Positions 48,300 to 61,780 of a DNA stretch of 64,000 nucleotides are shown one piece after another. The DNA lies in assembly GCF_910596095.1 (NCBI RefSeq), contig NC_056545.1, forward strand, positions 6,831,567 to 6,895,566, written 5' to 3'. How positions within the stretch are numbered: position 1 is the first letter of the stretch; the number at the start of each line of letters is the position of its first letter. This DNA comes from Thunnus maccoyii. Lineage: Eukaryota > Chordata > Actinopteri > Scombriformes > Scombridae. The notes under the pieces are model-generated. The model was not told where the DNA came from. It saw only the letters and a program-made list of their open reading frames with translations, and did no database searches. The position numbers were made by a program, and so were the translations under genes.

Positions 48300-51200
48300 A
48301 ACCTGCCTCAGATGTTACTATAATAACATGTTGTAAGACTGAAGCGATTTGAGAAAGACTAAAAGCCTTAAGTGCTTTTGTAGTCGAATGAAAATTTGTA
48401 GCCTTACATTTGTACTATATAGTCATAATAATTTACTGAGGTTAGCTGAGAAGAACTCTCCAGCATCATGCGTCAAAGCTCTTGCCACAAGAAATTTATG
48501 TAAATAAGTTTTCAATTTATTGTTATTAGAATCCTTTCTTCTGTATTTCCCATAACCCCTTTCTTACCCCAAAACTCCTACTTTCAACTGTTCTAGATGT
48601 ATATTCTCTTAACCTGGGATTTAGTATCGAAAGTTTGTTTCATAGTTTGATGCTTAATTTTCTTACACGTTCTATAATCACATAATCACATTGTATTTTT
48701 TTAATTGATATCTTATGATATTATCATTTATTGTACTGGTATTTAGCAATTTTAAATTAAATTGTTACATAAAAATACAGTAATTGATAGTTTTATCAAT
48801 TTTATTTTTGCTCTGTTACACTTCACATTATACTGTATGTACTGCATTTAGTGTTTAAATATGTATCTGTTATAGCTCATGTTTGGCAGTGTCATATTTA
48901 AAAAGATGGCTTTTATTAATTATTGATTTATTGTCACCAAAATGATTTACTGTAAAATGACTACAGTTTGCTGTTTCTTCTTTGCAGTGGTGGAAAACAT
49001 ATTCAGAGCCTTCACTTTACAAGTACAGAACTATTTTTGGTAAAATGTACTTAAAGCAAGCAGCATTTTACTACTGTAGGCTAACCGGTTGAGGTGAACT
49101 AGTTTTAACGACTTTATATATAGTTAGGTAGTTTAGTGCAGTGGTTCCCAACCTGGGGGTCAGGCCCCTCCAAAGGGTCTTCAGGCCTATGACTTGTCTA
49201 GAGGGGAAATGAAATTTGAAAATGACAAGGGGCCCTAACTAGATACTTCTCATAAGCCAAACTATTGGGAAACACTGGTTTAATCTTTACCAATACATTG
49301 TATTTTATATGCTTATCATGTGTTTTTAATGTCAAATAAAAGCGCTGGAGTTAAAAGTAAAGAGTTTTCCTCTGGAAAGTGGTGGAGAAGAAATAGGAAG
49401 CAGTAGAAAATGGAAATGTTCAAGTAAAGTACAAGTACCTCAAAACTGTAATCGTAAGTATACAGTTCTTGAATAAAAATTTACTGTCCATTGCTTCTTT
49501 GTACGTTCAAGCAAAACATTTTAAATCAACACGTCTGACAGAGTGCTGTACAGATAAGGTCAAAATAATTTAAATAAATATATAAATTAATCAGCGTATG
49601 TGTAAAGCAAAAAAGGCCCATTGCTCAAAAAGCATATGATTCTGCAACTTTAAATATTAACTTAAATTCACCTTAAATATGAATGTAAAATATAAGACGT
49701 CCACCAGATGGAGCCACACTCTTCACAATGAGCCAACATGCTTTTAGTAAAGTTTGAGGTCATGTGGGGTCACAGGGGATCAGACCAATGATCTGCATGT
49801 CATGTCTCACCTTACTGGACCTGTCGCCCACCCAAACAGAAGGTGGACAAAATTACAAAAACACCATCTAACACCCCAATACCATATATGAACTCCACAT
49901 CATCATGTTGCAGTGTTTGAGACTGATGCTCCAGCAGCTCAGGCAGTGAATATCTGTCTTCTTTTACCAGACACTCAGACCTCTATTAAAGCCGACATGT
50001 ATCTCTAAATGAGACTCAACTTAGCATAACTCACTTTCATTGCTTCTTTTGTAATTATCTTTATGTCTTATCCTGGAAAAAAACTATGCATGTATGTAGT
50101 GTTCAATTGGTATACTTCGCATCAATTAATTCCAAATTAATTGTAAGTGTGACAGAAATGCAATTTTTTTCTACAGGCAAACATACAATTCAACATATAT
50201 GGAGAATAACGTTTCCAGTAATAAATTAATAATGAATCAATATTTAGTTTGGTTTCTTAATTAGCTTTTCTCTCTTCAAATTCCTGCATTATCAAGAATT
50301 GTTAAAATAAAATAAAAGCTTTACTAATTCAATTACCTCAACATTAATATCCTTTTTGATGCCATGTTTCTGTTATTTTGTCCACATCCTGTAAATCCAG
50401 AGTTGAATCATGTCCAACAGTCTCAACAAAAAATATGAGGACATGACATGAACTTCACAAGATTTATTGCAGGGCTGTTACATTAGATTGCAAAATGTTG
50501 TATCTGTTATTTTTCCCACCCTCTATTTATTGGCAATTTATTAAAAAAAAGAAAGTTATGCTACTGTAAAATAAAATTATGAGGTACTAAGTCATACTGT
50601 CTCATAACGCTATCTTATAATTTTGACTTTTGACTGTGACTAGCTTTATTTATTTATTTTTTTCAAGTCTAACATCTCTTGTATTTTTTTCTTTTCTTGG
50701 CAGAATTGGTCTTCCATACTACACTGTACACTGACTTTACATAACTTGGTATTTTTTTAGCCTCAGGTGTAGACTCACCTAAGCTAAATGCTAATATTAA
50801 AAGTTGCAGTTGTATTTTCTTATGACTTTGAAGCCCCACGGAGCTTTTTAGCCTCTGTTAGCACATTGTTTTGGTTTCACAATCTGTGTGGGAGTTTGAG
50901 CCAACTCATCTATCTCAACATGTAGCAACTTCCAATAAAAATGTCTGAAAGTCCATTTAAAGCATTTAAAGAGCCAGAAATGTTTCTCAAGAGTTGGTGG
51001 AGATGAAAACAGAGCTAAAAGGAGAGTGAATATTGGGTTCATCAGGTGAACACTTTAACAACTATATAAGCACTGGCTATGTATTTATTGGCTCTTTTTT
51101 TTGGTGTTTTTCTGCCCTCTAGTGGCCAAAATTTGATAAATGCAGCTTTAAATGACAACATCTGCACTGTGTGGTCAGCTAGATGTTTGCCAAAATCTCA

Positions 51201-51480
51201 AATTACCCAAATAAATTTAAAAGAGGCAGGAGAAGAAGAGATTTAACCTCATTTACTGTTGTTCAGTTTGGATGGTGGATTTATGGAGTCACTATCATGT
51301 CATATTTTGTCAAATTACTCCCAATAAACTTTCCCATTTGTTTAGTCCGGTTCACATTCCAGCTAAGGCAATCCCTTCCCTCTGCCAGCAAACTTGGCCC
51401 TGGTGTTCACTGTAAATTGCTCAGTGGGTTGTTTTTAATGGGATTATAATGACAGTTATAGTTTGCAAGAATTGATGTTT
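48300..51480. other. AT-rich gene-free stretch after the PLAC8-family gene
   Basis: No gene seen. The only clear structure is the repeat at 48984-49500. Confidence 0.5.
48984..49500. mobile_element. Dispersed DNA-transposon-type repeat with a nested hAT fragment
   Basis: The left part has AGTGGTGGAAAACATATTCA, then GGTAAAATGTACTTAAAGCA. The right part has AGTAAAGTACAAGTACCTCA, then CAGTTCTTGAATAAAAATTT. I recognise these as the two ends of a teleost repeat rich in AAGTAC words. Between them, at 49141-49285, sits a GTGGTTCCCAACCT-type hAT fragment, so one element landed in the other. Confidence 0.6.
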
Positions 51481-54400
51481 GTGACTTTTATGGGGTGTGA
51501 TTGAAGGGGCGGGTCCAGGCGGCTCATAAAGGCTGCAGGAATGTTAATTGGTCGAGGCCACTGCTGCCCTCTTTGTTCTGCTCTCTCATACTGGGCTTCT
51601 GTTGCGCCCGTTAAAGGCCAAAGAACTGATTTAAAATCTGTGACTTTAACCCCGCACACCCTCAACCCCCCACACACACACGTACACAACTTATCCCACC
51701 TACAACCCCCCCGTCCAACCCCCCGCTCCACCCCCCCCACCTCGTTCATCCCCTCCCATTCTTTCTTCTGGGTTTTTCCTTCCTACTCTTGAAGAAAATG
51801 GACCCCTTTGCTTCTCTCATTTCCTCCATGTTGCTTAATCAGGTGGTTGGCGCTCCCCTCCCCGCTGGGTTTGATCCAGTGTTGGGGGAGTAATTTCATC
51901 ACAGGTTTGCTTTTTTTCCTCTTTTCTTTCTCTCCTGTGGCCACACGGACGGCTGCACTTCCAGCCAGAATCAGCCAGATGACTCTGTGCTGAGGAGAAG
52001 GAGGTTTCTGAGAGCCCAAAGGGGATTTGTGTCAGAGAGTAATCTGTCATTGTTTGGAGATAAATGAGCATTTTGTTCAGTCTAAGTGAAAAATAAATAC
52101 AATTTCAACATTTTTGAAGAAAGTTATTGTCATTGTTTTGGTACAGCCAAACAATAACAATAAACTGTGAATTATCCAGTGTTTCCATCATCGTCAATCA
52201 TTCTTGTGTATTTTTTTTTAAAACATCCTCCTTCATTCCAGGTTTTATTCTGTAATATTGTACTTCCAGATACACAAACAAGGCCTTCATTAGAGTGACT
52301 TTTTTTAACACTACATTACAATAAGACAACAATTACTGTGTGCAACCATAATGGTTGCTCTATGTTCATATGTAGAAATATACAAACATGACCATTACAT
52401 TTTATGGTGTCTGATTGTAAACATGGTGTTGTGTAACACAATATGCATGCATATTTACATGCAACAAAAAAGTTTTGAGAGAAATGCCACCTGAATTACA
52501 TTAGTTTTATCAACATAATAAGGAAATGGTTTTATGGATGTATATGCAGGTCTATCGATTGGTCAGTCCACCACTTTGGTCCAGACTGAAACTGAAATAT
52601 CTCAGCAACTGTTGGATGGATTACCATGACATTCGGTTCACACTCAAGATGGCACTGTGGATGGTTGCCTCTGCTCTTCACTCTCTAGTATTTTCACTGT
52701 TTATTTGTTCGGTCATTTGGAACAGTTATCTGAACATATTAGCTATATGTTTATGTCTACTTATCTCTGTTAGCTTACTGTCTTTGTTTTAGCTGCATAT
52801 CACCTGTACATGTATCTTTACTGTAAATTTGTATGGAAGCATATTGGGGGTAAAATTTCTAGTGTGTCCAAACATACTTTACTGATTCTGATTCTGACAT
52901 GCGTGTCCCCCTCTGGATGAATTCAGCACAAGAGGACCTTGTTTTCTATTTACTATTCTGAATCATCTTCAGCCACAAACACAACGTTTTGGATTTGTGG
53001 GGAAATAAATCACAGTGAAAATCAGCTTTAAAAAAAAGCCCCAAAGGATGAGCCTTAATTATATTTGATGAGTAAATCCTGCAGCCAGGGCCTGAAATGG
53101 GAATCAAAGGCCATGAGATGGATTTGAACCTGCAGTTCATGAAATCTGCCCGAGTGTCATCCTGTCTGTTCTGAGGTTTCCACCATGACAGATAGAGACA
53201 GCGTCTATCTGCCCGAGTCTCTCCATAATTTCCTGGGGAAGTGTTCCTTTTAAAAGACAAGGTTGGAGTTGCCGGGGGAGTCGGCTGATAACGGCTCAGG
53301 TTAAGATGAGGCGGGAGGGGGAGGCGTAGTCCGACACACTCTATCAGACGATGGGCCTCCGAGCAAACAAACAGCTCTGACCTCTAAAAACAACGGCAGC
53401 AGGGAGCTGCTGATAGCGAGAGACGGATAGGTAGAGGTTGGTGATGGTGCAGTGAGTGTGCGTATGTGTGTGTGTGTGTGTCTGTGTGTCAGTGTGTGTG
53501 TAGGGAGGTAGAGAGCTGGGGCCAAAGGGGCATGCAGGGCGAGACTTATCTGATCCCTCAGTGATCTTTGTGTCTCAGTGTCTATTAAAATCAGAAGGCT
53601 GTGGGTGTATGTGTGGGTGTGCTTATGTGTGAGAGTTTGTGTTTGGTGACTCACTGACTCACAGGAGCTTTTAGTCCAAAAAGAATTTCAACTGTGGTTT
53701 CAGTGGTGAGTTTTTGTGGCCCAGAATGCTCTAAAATACTGACATCCATGTAAGTGGCCATGTCGATGCAAGTAATATTTAACATCTTTACCATTATGTC
53801 ACATCCTGTTCTAAAAGTTTCTCATCTGCACTGAGATCTTGAAACAGTAGAAAAGCCTTTAAATGGTCAGTTTATTCAAATTACAAAACAAAAAACCCCC
53901 AAAAACATATTTTTTTTACCCTTAGTCATATAGACAGTTTGGGTTTCATTTCAGTTTCTGAGATTTGCTGCCATCCTGATAACATGAAGGTCATCAGATA
54001 TTTAACAACATTCGGTGGTAAATGCAGGAACTGTTGTGATGATCATAGAGCGAAGTGAAAAGAAATGTGAGTGTTTTTCTATGATTCTGTTGTCCCAGGT
54101 ACACATCCCTTCTCATACCAGCAGTCACTATTTGTATTTTTGGCTGGACCACAACAGTGGGGCCATTCCTGTAACCGTGACTGTCTGTGACTGACTGAGT
54201 GATAAAGTTACACCATTGGTTGGCTGAAGCCGGCTGAACGATGACAAAGCTAAGTATCCAAGAATGCATTTCGCACCAACCAGCAGCGATGGTGGAGATA
54301 TTGTAATTTCCGCTGTAGGGCTGTTAATATGTAAATATATTAAGTTTGGCAAGAAAGTAACCATTTAGATTCCCAATATGTGGTCAGTTTATCCAAATAA

Positions 54401-54560
54401 CGCCTATTTGGAAATTTGCTCAGACGTTTTCGGAGATGTAAGATGAGATGGCTGGGTGAGACCGGCCAGTCATCTCTGCAGCATCTAGCAGCCCGTCTCC
54501 TGAGATGATCAGCCGGTCAACATCCATCGTCATGATCCGTTGAACTGATATGTGCAGCTC
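51480..54560. other. Mixed stretch of less AT-rich, non-repetitive blocks
   Basis: Blocks at 51480-52070, 52900-53460 and 54420-54560 are less AT-rich than their surroundings and contain no repeat that I recognise. The ORFs in them look random. They could be conserved non-coding elements or unrecognised UTRs. A GT/GTGTGC tract lies at 53455-53510, and the C-rich run at 51650-51740 is low-complexity. Confidence 0.3.
52545..52895 (-). mobile_element. Repeat cluster: inverted repeat piece followed by LINE-like piece
   Basis: 52545-52640 is the inverse of the block at 42725-42866. From 52645, CAAGATGGCACTGTGGATGG is like a vertebrate LINE 5' end on the + strand, and the sequence ends near 52890 in ACTGATTCTGATTCTGA. 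Strand is mixed; the first piece is minus. Confidence 0.4.
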
Positions 54561-56484
54561 TTTTGTGATTTACAGCTGGCTGTAATATCTCTGTACCATT
54601 TTCATATATGATATAGTTCCTTTTGTAAGATGAATGTTGGACTCACAGGTGAAATCTAACAATTGTAGCTGCCATGTTAGTTTGTCTGAATGTAAAGTGA
54701 AGCTTCATCTTTTTACTGGACAGAACAACAGCGCTGCCTCTGGGGCTGGGGCTGTACAGATCAGTCTATATTAAATTTCGTTTTATTTTATTAAGATACA
54801 TTACAGTCTGGATTTTTATTATAGCTACATTACAGACTGAATAACATAATGAGGTTATATTTTGAGAGAAAAAAAAGTGCAAGTGGAGCTTTGAGTTGAG
54901 ATTGTTTTGTCACAGTACAGTCAGGTAGTTGTGTTGAAGCTGAGCTGCTGCTGTCAGCAAGTACGCTGCTGTTCCAGTTGCAGAATGATTGTACTGGGTC
55001 CTCCCGTCCTCGGAAGTTTGTACTCCCGAGTTGAACTTGCCAAGTCCGAACTAGCAAGTATGCTAGTCTGAACTTGATATACTATGTCAAACTGGCTTTA
55101 GTCAAAGCCCAGCACACTTCCTGGGGGCTTGGTCGCCACGTGTTGCCACATCCTGTATCTGTCGTTTCATACACAGTCCAGCCATATACTAGGTTTTGAC
55201 CTAGTCTTGTTATTATTATTTAATCAAGACCACAATCCTACTCTGACAGTAACTAAGTGGATTTAGTTGCCTGACCTTAACTACACATTAACTGCCAGGC
55301 ACATATGTTGATAACAGTATTCAGATTTCTTGCAGATTTGTTGCACTCAAACATATGATGTAACTTTATAGCTAATACATAAATAAAAATAAAATAAATA
55401 GTCAGTGCTCTGGAGTGTGTTGATGTTTAAACAGAATATTGTAACCAACAGGTCTTCAATGTGCCTTCAAAAAGTGACTAATTTACAGTCACAAAAACCT
55501 CATGAGTGAGTGTTTCCTGATCTGCCACTTAGACAGTCTCCTGTGTTTTCATCTTTTAAAAGAATTTGTTGCATTTTCGCCTTTCCTGGTTAGATGATAG
55601 TAGAGAGTGGAGTAGACAGGAAACAAGGACAGAGAGAGAGAGGTAAGACGATCGACAAAGTACCTGGCAGGGTATGCCGGGTATGCAGTGTTCGGCATGT
55701 TTGGAGTTTCCCGTGTTTTTACACCCAACACCTCCTCCCTGACCAGGCATTCAGGCTGGAAATAGCACTATGTTACGACGACGCAAAGAGTTACACTGGT
55801 GGGACATGTTGTTGTTGCACATCTGATAATAATACTGAGATTTTGCTGCACTAAAACAAGGTCATGCTACTTCTGCATATGCTTCTCTGCAGTCATTTTT
55901 CACAAGACCACAAGAAGTTGTGTGTCAGAAAAACATACACATAGGTCATTTTCAGTGTTTTTCCGGTGAGCACAGTCTCAGTGGAACCTACATGTATGTT
56001 CACCTATGTTGTTTTTAGTTGCCTAACCTTAACCAAACCTTTGCCATGCAGAGATAACAAGTTAAAAACACTGGCAGTGAATATTGTGGAGAAACATTTT
56101 CACATTTAGTATTGTGTTTGGACTTTGGCCTTTAATATGTGTGTGCTTGTACATGCACGTATTCATCTGTGACACATACAGACAAATTAAAAAGAAGAGA
56201 AGGATGGGAGGTGCAGCAGCTGAAGAGAGTTCAGTGAAGAGGAGGGAGGGTCAACAAATTCTTTGATTACTGAACCTTGTCATTCAGATAGCAGAGGGCT
56301 TGAACACTTGGCGAACACACCGAAGGGGAACATAAGACGGAAAACTGAACTCTGGTTTCTGGAGGAGTTTTTTTTTCTTGCCAGTTGAATCCAATTACAG
56401 CCTTTAATCACTTGCTTGTCTCAGTGTTTACATGCTTCCTGGTCTCATTAGAGGTTTTTTGTCATTTGTTTTTGGTCTCATTGT

Positions 56485-56765
56485 CATTAGGGCTTAAATA
56501 ATGAGTTGATTAATAAATTAAGAATTACTTGCCAACAATTCTGATAATCAATTGATTGTTAGTCATCTATCAAAGACAAATTCCAATCATCGCTTTTCTC
56601 TGTTTTATATCGTTGTTTAAAACTGAATTTACTTTGACTTTGGACTGTTGATCAGACAAAGCAAACTGAAGATGTCATGTAATTTGTAGGGGGGGCATTA
56701 TTAAAGATTTCCTGACATTTTATAGATCAATTATTTAATTAATCAAAACATGATCGACAAATTAC
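56485..56765 (+). mobile_element. Dispersed repeat A, worn copy
   Basis: TTAGGGCTTAAATAATGAGT, then TTGACTTTGGACTGTTGATC, then GACAAAGCAAACTGAAGATG, then TCCTGACATTTTATAGATCA, in family order. Confidence 0.6.
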
Positions 56766-58664
56766 ACATTGCTAAAAGTTTGCAACAGAAGTATTTATAG
56801 CTGTAATAGGAGTCTAGATTTACAAATGTCTCCTCTATCACAGTATTTTTAAGTTTTATGAAGCCTCAGTTGCTCTTTCATGTATTCATATATAAACCTT
56901 TCTTCCACTAGGGGTCAGTACTGGGAGTTAAAGCCATGCCAGGCTCCTCTGGAGAGGATCTCCACTGTTGTTAGCCGTGATATACGGCTGCTGCAAACAA
57001 CCTCTAAGTGCATCTCAAGGTTCATTGAAAGGGTGAATAAGATCTATAACTCTTGTGTGGATGTCGTGTTTTTTTTTTGTTTTTTTTGTGGTGAGTTGGA
57101 CAGCGACTTTACAGGCTCATTAAGTTTTAGGGGGGAAAAAATGACTTTAATTGGTCTAACAAAATACGTCTAATTTGCATTGAGTTGCACATGGTATTGA
57201 ATGATACAACTAACATCAGTACACCGGTCCATATTTTGTATGTTTTCAACATTCAAAGACTATTATAGTAGCTGTATGTTTTAATTAATTTAAAAATGAA
57301 TTGATTAGTAAAAAATGCAAATAGGTTGTGGTCTAAAAATGTGATCTAATCTGATCTAAATCTTTAGTTAAAGGAATCAAAACAGCAGAAGGAATTCCAT
57401 TCAGAAATGTTTAAATTTTAATCTTCATGCACAGCTTTTGACCATTTACAACCTAAACACTTATATTTTGATACTGTCAGTCAATATAATACTACAAATG
57501 ATCATCAGTATGCATCCACATTTGATATTGTGATGAAACAAAATGAACACTTGTACTGTCAGAGGATTGATTTACAAATGTTTTAGAGAGAGAGAAAAAA
57601 AATGTAAATGCTTCCTGAATCCAAATGAACATGCACAAAAATTCTCAGGTTTTACATTGATTACACAAACTATATCCAGTGTTGGAGAAAGTTAATTTAT
57701 TAATAGTGTAGTGATTGATTAATAGTATACAGATAACTTTTAAAGAGCATAGCAGTTTCTGACATCTCACCTCTTCTCCTCAGCCTGTTGCCATCGTTGT
57801 CTGTACTGTGTGTACAACATAAACTTTTGATGCAAATGAACACAACGCAAATTTTAAAAAAAGTAGCCAATCAAAACAAATCCAAGTATTTAAACATCCC
57901 ACGAGATTTCCCAAATATGTTACACCCCCCAGTGACACCGACTGTTGCAGACAGATGAGAATTAATGTGTCTTACGGTAAGAGTGCAGCCGCAGGAATTA
58001 CCTTCCACAGACAGCAGCAGTTTAAACTGTCCAGAGCAGCTGTGGGGGTGCTGGAGGTGTGTGTGTGTGTTTGTGTGTATGTGTATGGAGGGTTTTGGTG
58101 GCACTGCACAGTCACTGTTGACTTTTCTCAGTGCTTGCATCTCTGGAATTGTTTCAGGAAATTTTTAGAATTTTTTATCTTACTTCTGACAGGTTTGGTT
58201 TAAACATGTTGTAATGTCTTAATCCTAGAAATGTACACTTTATTAGCTTTAAAATGTCTGATAAAGCATTGTTTGACAATGTCAGTGTGACATTATCAAA
58301 TACACATGTGGTACATTTTCTTGTTAACACTTAATTGTAGCCAGAGGTGCAACTAAGGTATTGTTTAGGAATTCATAAGTCAGTAGAGAAATGGTTTTCT
58401 TGATTCAAAGACCAAGAAGTCCTACGGAAGTCCCAAACTTTGTGTTTTTTCTAGTCCTGAACAAAGTCCCCAAATTTAAAGCCATTATAACTTGTTAAAC
58501 AGAGTAACAGTTAGTATGTATTTATTACTTTTCAGGAGACTTAATAACATTTAAAAAGCAAAATGCTCAGGTATGTCATTCCTGTGACACAATTACAATG
58601 CTTGGTCATTTCTGAGCTCAATATTTAGCATGTCACCATCTGTTTTTTGTTCACCACAGCAGCG

Positions 58665-58760
58665 TCTTTCAGAGCTGCAACGATTAATTGATTAGTCGAT
58701 CAACAGAAAATTAATTAGCAACTATTTTGAGAATCATTTAATTGTTTTGATCGTTTCCTA
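58665..58760 (+). mobile_element. Dispersed repeat A, 5' end only
   Basis: CAGAGCTGCAACGATTAATT, then GATTAGTCGATCAACAGAAA, then TTTTGAGAATCATTTAATTG. Confidence 0.65.
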
Positions 58761-59144
58761 GTTGTTGTATCTGACTTTGAGAGAGGTATCATAAGGAAGG
58801 AGGTATCTTCAGTTGTCTATCTGCCAAACGCACCTTTCCCTCCTGTTCGTGCAACATGATTTGCTGCTGTCTGGTTGTCAGGAAAAATGAAGAATTGATT
58901 CGCTGCACAATGTTTTAGATTATTTTTAATCTTTGGGTTTGGGAAGGATATCCAGTGATTTCAAGTCAAACAGCTTAAGTCCAAGAGAAGTCACGATTCA
59001 TTGGTATTAATGCGAGTTGAGGTACAAGTCAGTCAAGTCAGTTTTATTTTATAGCCCAAAATCTTCATTATGATTCATGACTCAAGTCTGACTCATGGCC
59101 AAATCATGTAAGTTAAGTCCAAACCTCTGATTGAAGCTTTATGG

Positions 59145-59375
59145 TGCGTACACTGGGGTTGACTGTGGCTCAAGAGGTATAATTTGATCCCAGGCTCTTC
59201 CTGTCAATGTGTGGAAGTGTCCTTGGGCAAGACACCGAACCCCAAGTTGCTCCCGATGGTCAGGCCACCATCGGTGAGTCAGTGTGTGTGTGAATGGGTG
59301 AATGAGAGGCGAAATTTGTAAAGTGCTTTGTCCATTAAGGTAAAAAGGCGCTATATAAGTGCAGTCCATTTACCA
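59145..59375 (+). mobile_element. tRNA-derived SINE of percomorph type
   Basis: The block TTTGATCCCAGGCTCTTCCT recalls a tRNA B-box region. It is followed by GTGTCCTTGGGCAAGACACC, TTGCTCCCGATGGTCAGGCC and GTGTGTGTGAATGGGTGAAT. The end, GCGCTATATAAGTGCAGTCC ATTTACC, is a LINE-like tail. I recognise this order from a common percomorph SINE. The copy is complete at the 3' end. Confidence 0.75.
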
Positions 59376-60089
59376 AAATATTCAAAAACAGTTAGAGAAA
59401 CCATCTTTCCATGGCTTTGTAACAATGTCTAATGCATACAGTGGATTTGAAGAACTAATACAAACAACATGTATTTTGTAATAACAGGTTTAAGAGGTTA
59501 AAAAATACGTGTTTATAGATAGAAATCTTAGGTATCTAATCTTAAAATATCTTTTCAGTAACCTACACATTGTATGCTCAGCTCTCTGTGATGCTTTGCA
59601 GCTCTGTATGCAGCGCTTAGTCGCTGGCGTTTAAGAAAATGGTTTGTTATTGTTTCCCTCTTAATTTGAAATTTGTCATTTCCTGTAGGCAAAGAAGTCC
59701 TCTAGCCCTAAAATTACTTTTAGACCAATAAAGCAAAACCTGCAATGTCACAATTAGAGGAGAACCTGAATCTGTTGCAGCTTTTTCTGTGTATTTTTAC
59801 ATATGGGTTTTTTTTTTTCCAGAGCAGTCCTTCCTGACCCACAACACCACTAACTACTCCGACCCCCACCTCCACCGCCACCTCCACCCCTTCAAACCTA
59901 GACTCTTTGTCACCGTGGTGATTGGTAGACTAAACAGCGTGCAATATTCACCAGATCCACAGCCCATTGGATCATTACAAACATTAAGACGAAACAAAAG
60001 GAAACAAAACTCGTGACTCCGCCCCACCCATGTGTCCCCCTGGCCTCCTCGCACTCTCTATTTTAAGTGCGCAATCACACGGACATGCA

Positions 60090-60091
<2 letters not shown>

Positions 60092-60136
<45 letters not shown>
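60092..60136. repeat. AC microsatellite
   Basis: Uninterrupted (AC)n run of about 22 units. Confidence 0.95.
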
Positions 60137-60138
<2 letters not shown>

Positions 60139-61244
60139 TGAAGCCTATATTCTTAACATTCTTCGGCCAGTAAACAAACGGGCCGGACTGATGCATCACC
60201 CCCGGCAGACAGACAGATTCGGAGGGCTGGGAATGTTTACACGGTGCTGTCGCCCTCTGAGGCCTCATCCACAGCCGGCGAGGTCTCAGACAGAGAGGAG
60301 AGAAGAGACAACGTTCACCAAGTCATGGACTGGAACTGATACAGCCTCTGATAAGACTACAGGGAAATACAAGGCAACTGTAAAAATAGCACTTTTGCAT
60401 CGTTTGCAATATTGTTGTGTTGAGATTTTTTTTTACCATCTCAAAATTTATTCCTAACTAGATTGGATGGAAACCACAGACTGCACATCTCTGACCAACC
60501 CTGTCTCTGGGAAATTATGTTTATTTATTCAAGTAAATTACGACAGAAAAGATAATGCTGTCAGAGTTACATTTTCTGTCAACATAAAGGACAAACACTG
60601 TTAATAAATGGATTTGACAAGTGGCAAATATGTTGATATTGAACATATGACTGAAATGTTCAATGACAAAGTTTTTTTTCCCTGCACTGTTCACCTGCAT
60701 GAATATGACTGGACATTACATCCAATCATGTAAATGAGCCAATGATTGTGAAACACATTGGAAACAGTTCAATAAAGAGAGATTAAATGGAACAACATTT
60801 ATTGAGGTTAGAAACAGAGAAAGATTTTGTGAAACATAAGCTTATATGAAGATAGGAGATAGGAAAGGATCGCCGACGGGTTGGAACCAGTAGGTGGTTG
60901 ATGGAAACCTTCGGACGAGTCTCCCTGGATATCACGGAGGTCATGGTGGTGATGGGGAGAAGGTGGGTTGCGCAATAGTAGGTCTGACAGACAGAATGAC
61001 AGAATTGCTCTGACTTTTACCAAAACAAAACTGGGGACTGATTGGCTCGAGGAAAGTGGGCAGAAAGATCATTGGTCGATATGGTAATGGAGTTGTGAAT
61101 ACTGGGATTTTGACAGGGGAAAATGGAAGTGATGGAGAGAAATAAAACAGGAGGAAATATGACACATGCATCTATAGGGGAATACAGGCAGAATATGAGG
61201 GAAGAGATTTTCCTTATTGAACTTTTGGCTTCATTTGATGTCAA

Positions 61245-61320
61245 TCAGCCAATACAAGCGTGACTTTTTGTTGTATATGTTGTCTGCACTGTATAATGGC
61301 AATAAACTTGAACTGAATTC
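61245..61320 (+). mobile_element. Retrotransposon 3' tail
   Basis: TTGTTGTATATGTTGTCTGC, then AATGGCAATAAACTTGAACT, is a typical LINE 3' end in fish. Confidence 0.45.
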
Positions 61321-61445
61321 GGTTCTCTGGCCGAACTAACGCTGTGTTTCATAGATTTAGTTTCGTGCCTGAACTTAAAACAACATCAGATCAGAAAACA
61401 TTACCACTAATTGTTTTTGTAAAAGTCATACAGGTTTTTTGAAAA

Positions 61446-61700
61446 AATAATCTCAACTCAAAGTCCGTTTACCAGCTTTTTCCAGAGCTTTAAACCACAT
61501 CGTACATCAGTGGATGGAGTTTGCTCAGTATTCATGGAGATGGCTCGGTTGTTATCACGTGACCCAAGAATGGAGCTTCGATCGACTGTCTCTGGTATCG
61601 GATGTGAACGATCTCCTTGATCTGCATCCTGGTTGGTGATTTTGACGCCTCTCCTGGTTGATGCTCTGACTGTTGTGGGTTGAAAATACAACCACCTGTT
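61446..61700 (+). mobile_element. Second copy of the AACTCAAGGTCCACTTACTAG-type repeat
   Basis: Shares its first 110 bases in order with 6800-6952 and continues with CATGGAGATGGCTCGGTTGT, then TATCACGTGACC. Its full length is not known. Confidence 0.5.
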
Positions 61701-61723
61701 ATCATGTGACCAAACTTCCATAT

Positions 61724-61780
61724 GTACAATACCAGTTAAAAGTTTGGACACACCATCCAAACTTTTGACTGGTACTGTAT
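61724..61780. repeat. 25-bp fold-back repeat (ACCAGTCAAAAGTTTGGACA type)
   Basis: Left arm ACCAGTTAAAAGTTTGGA and right arm TCCAAACTTTTGACTGGT, extended by several more paired bases, surround the loop CACACCA. The arm is the terminal word of a common fish DNA transposon, so this is two ends with nothing between them. Confidence 0.7.

Larger units (their letters stand above)
54561..59144. other. Gene-free stretch with repeats
   Basis: No convincing ORF. It holds two copies of dispersed repeat A (56485 and 58665) and a GT tract near 58056. Remaining sequence is ordinary AT-rich non-coding DNA. Confidence 0.5.

Noticed and set aside
59821..60016. Exon-like frame after a T-rich tract and CCAG
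   Set aside because: Acceptor is good but the frame resembles no protein, has no clear donor and no partner exon.
60032..60457. 141-codon plus-strand ORF
   Set aside because: About 20 codons come from the AC microsatellite; the rest shows no family.
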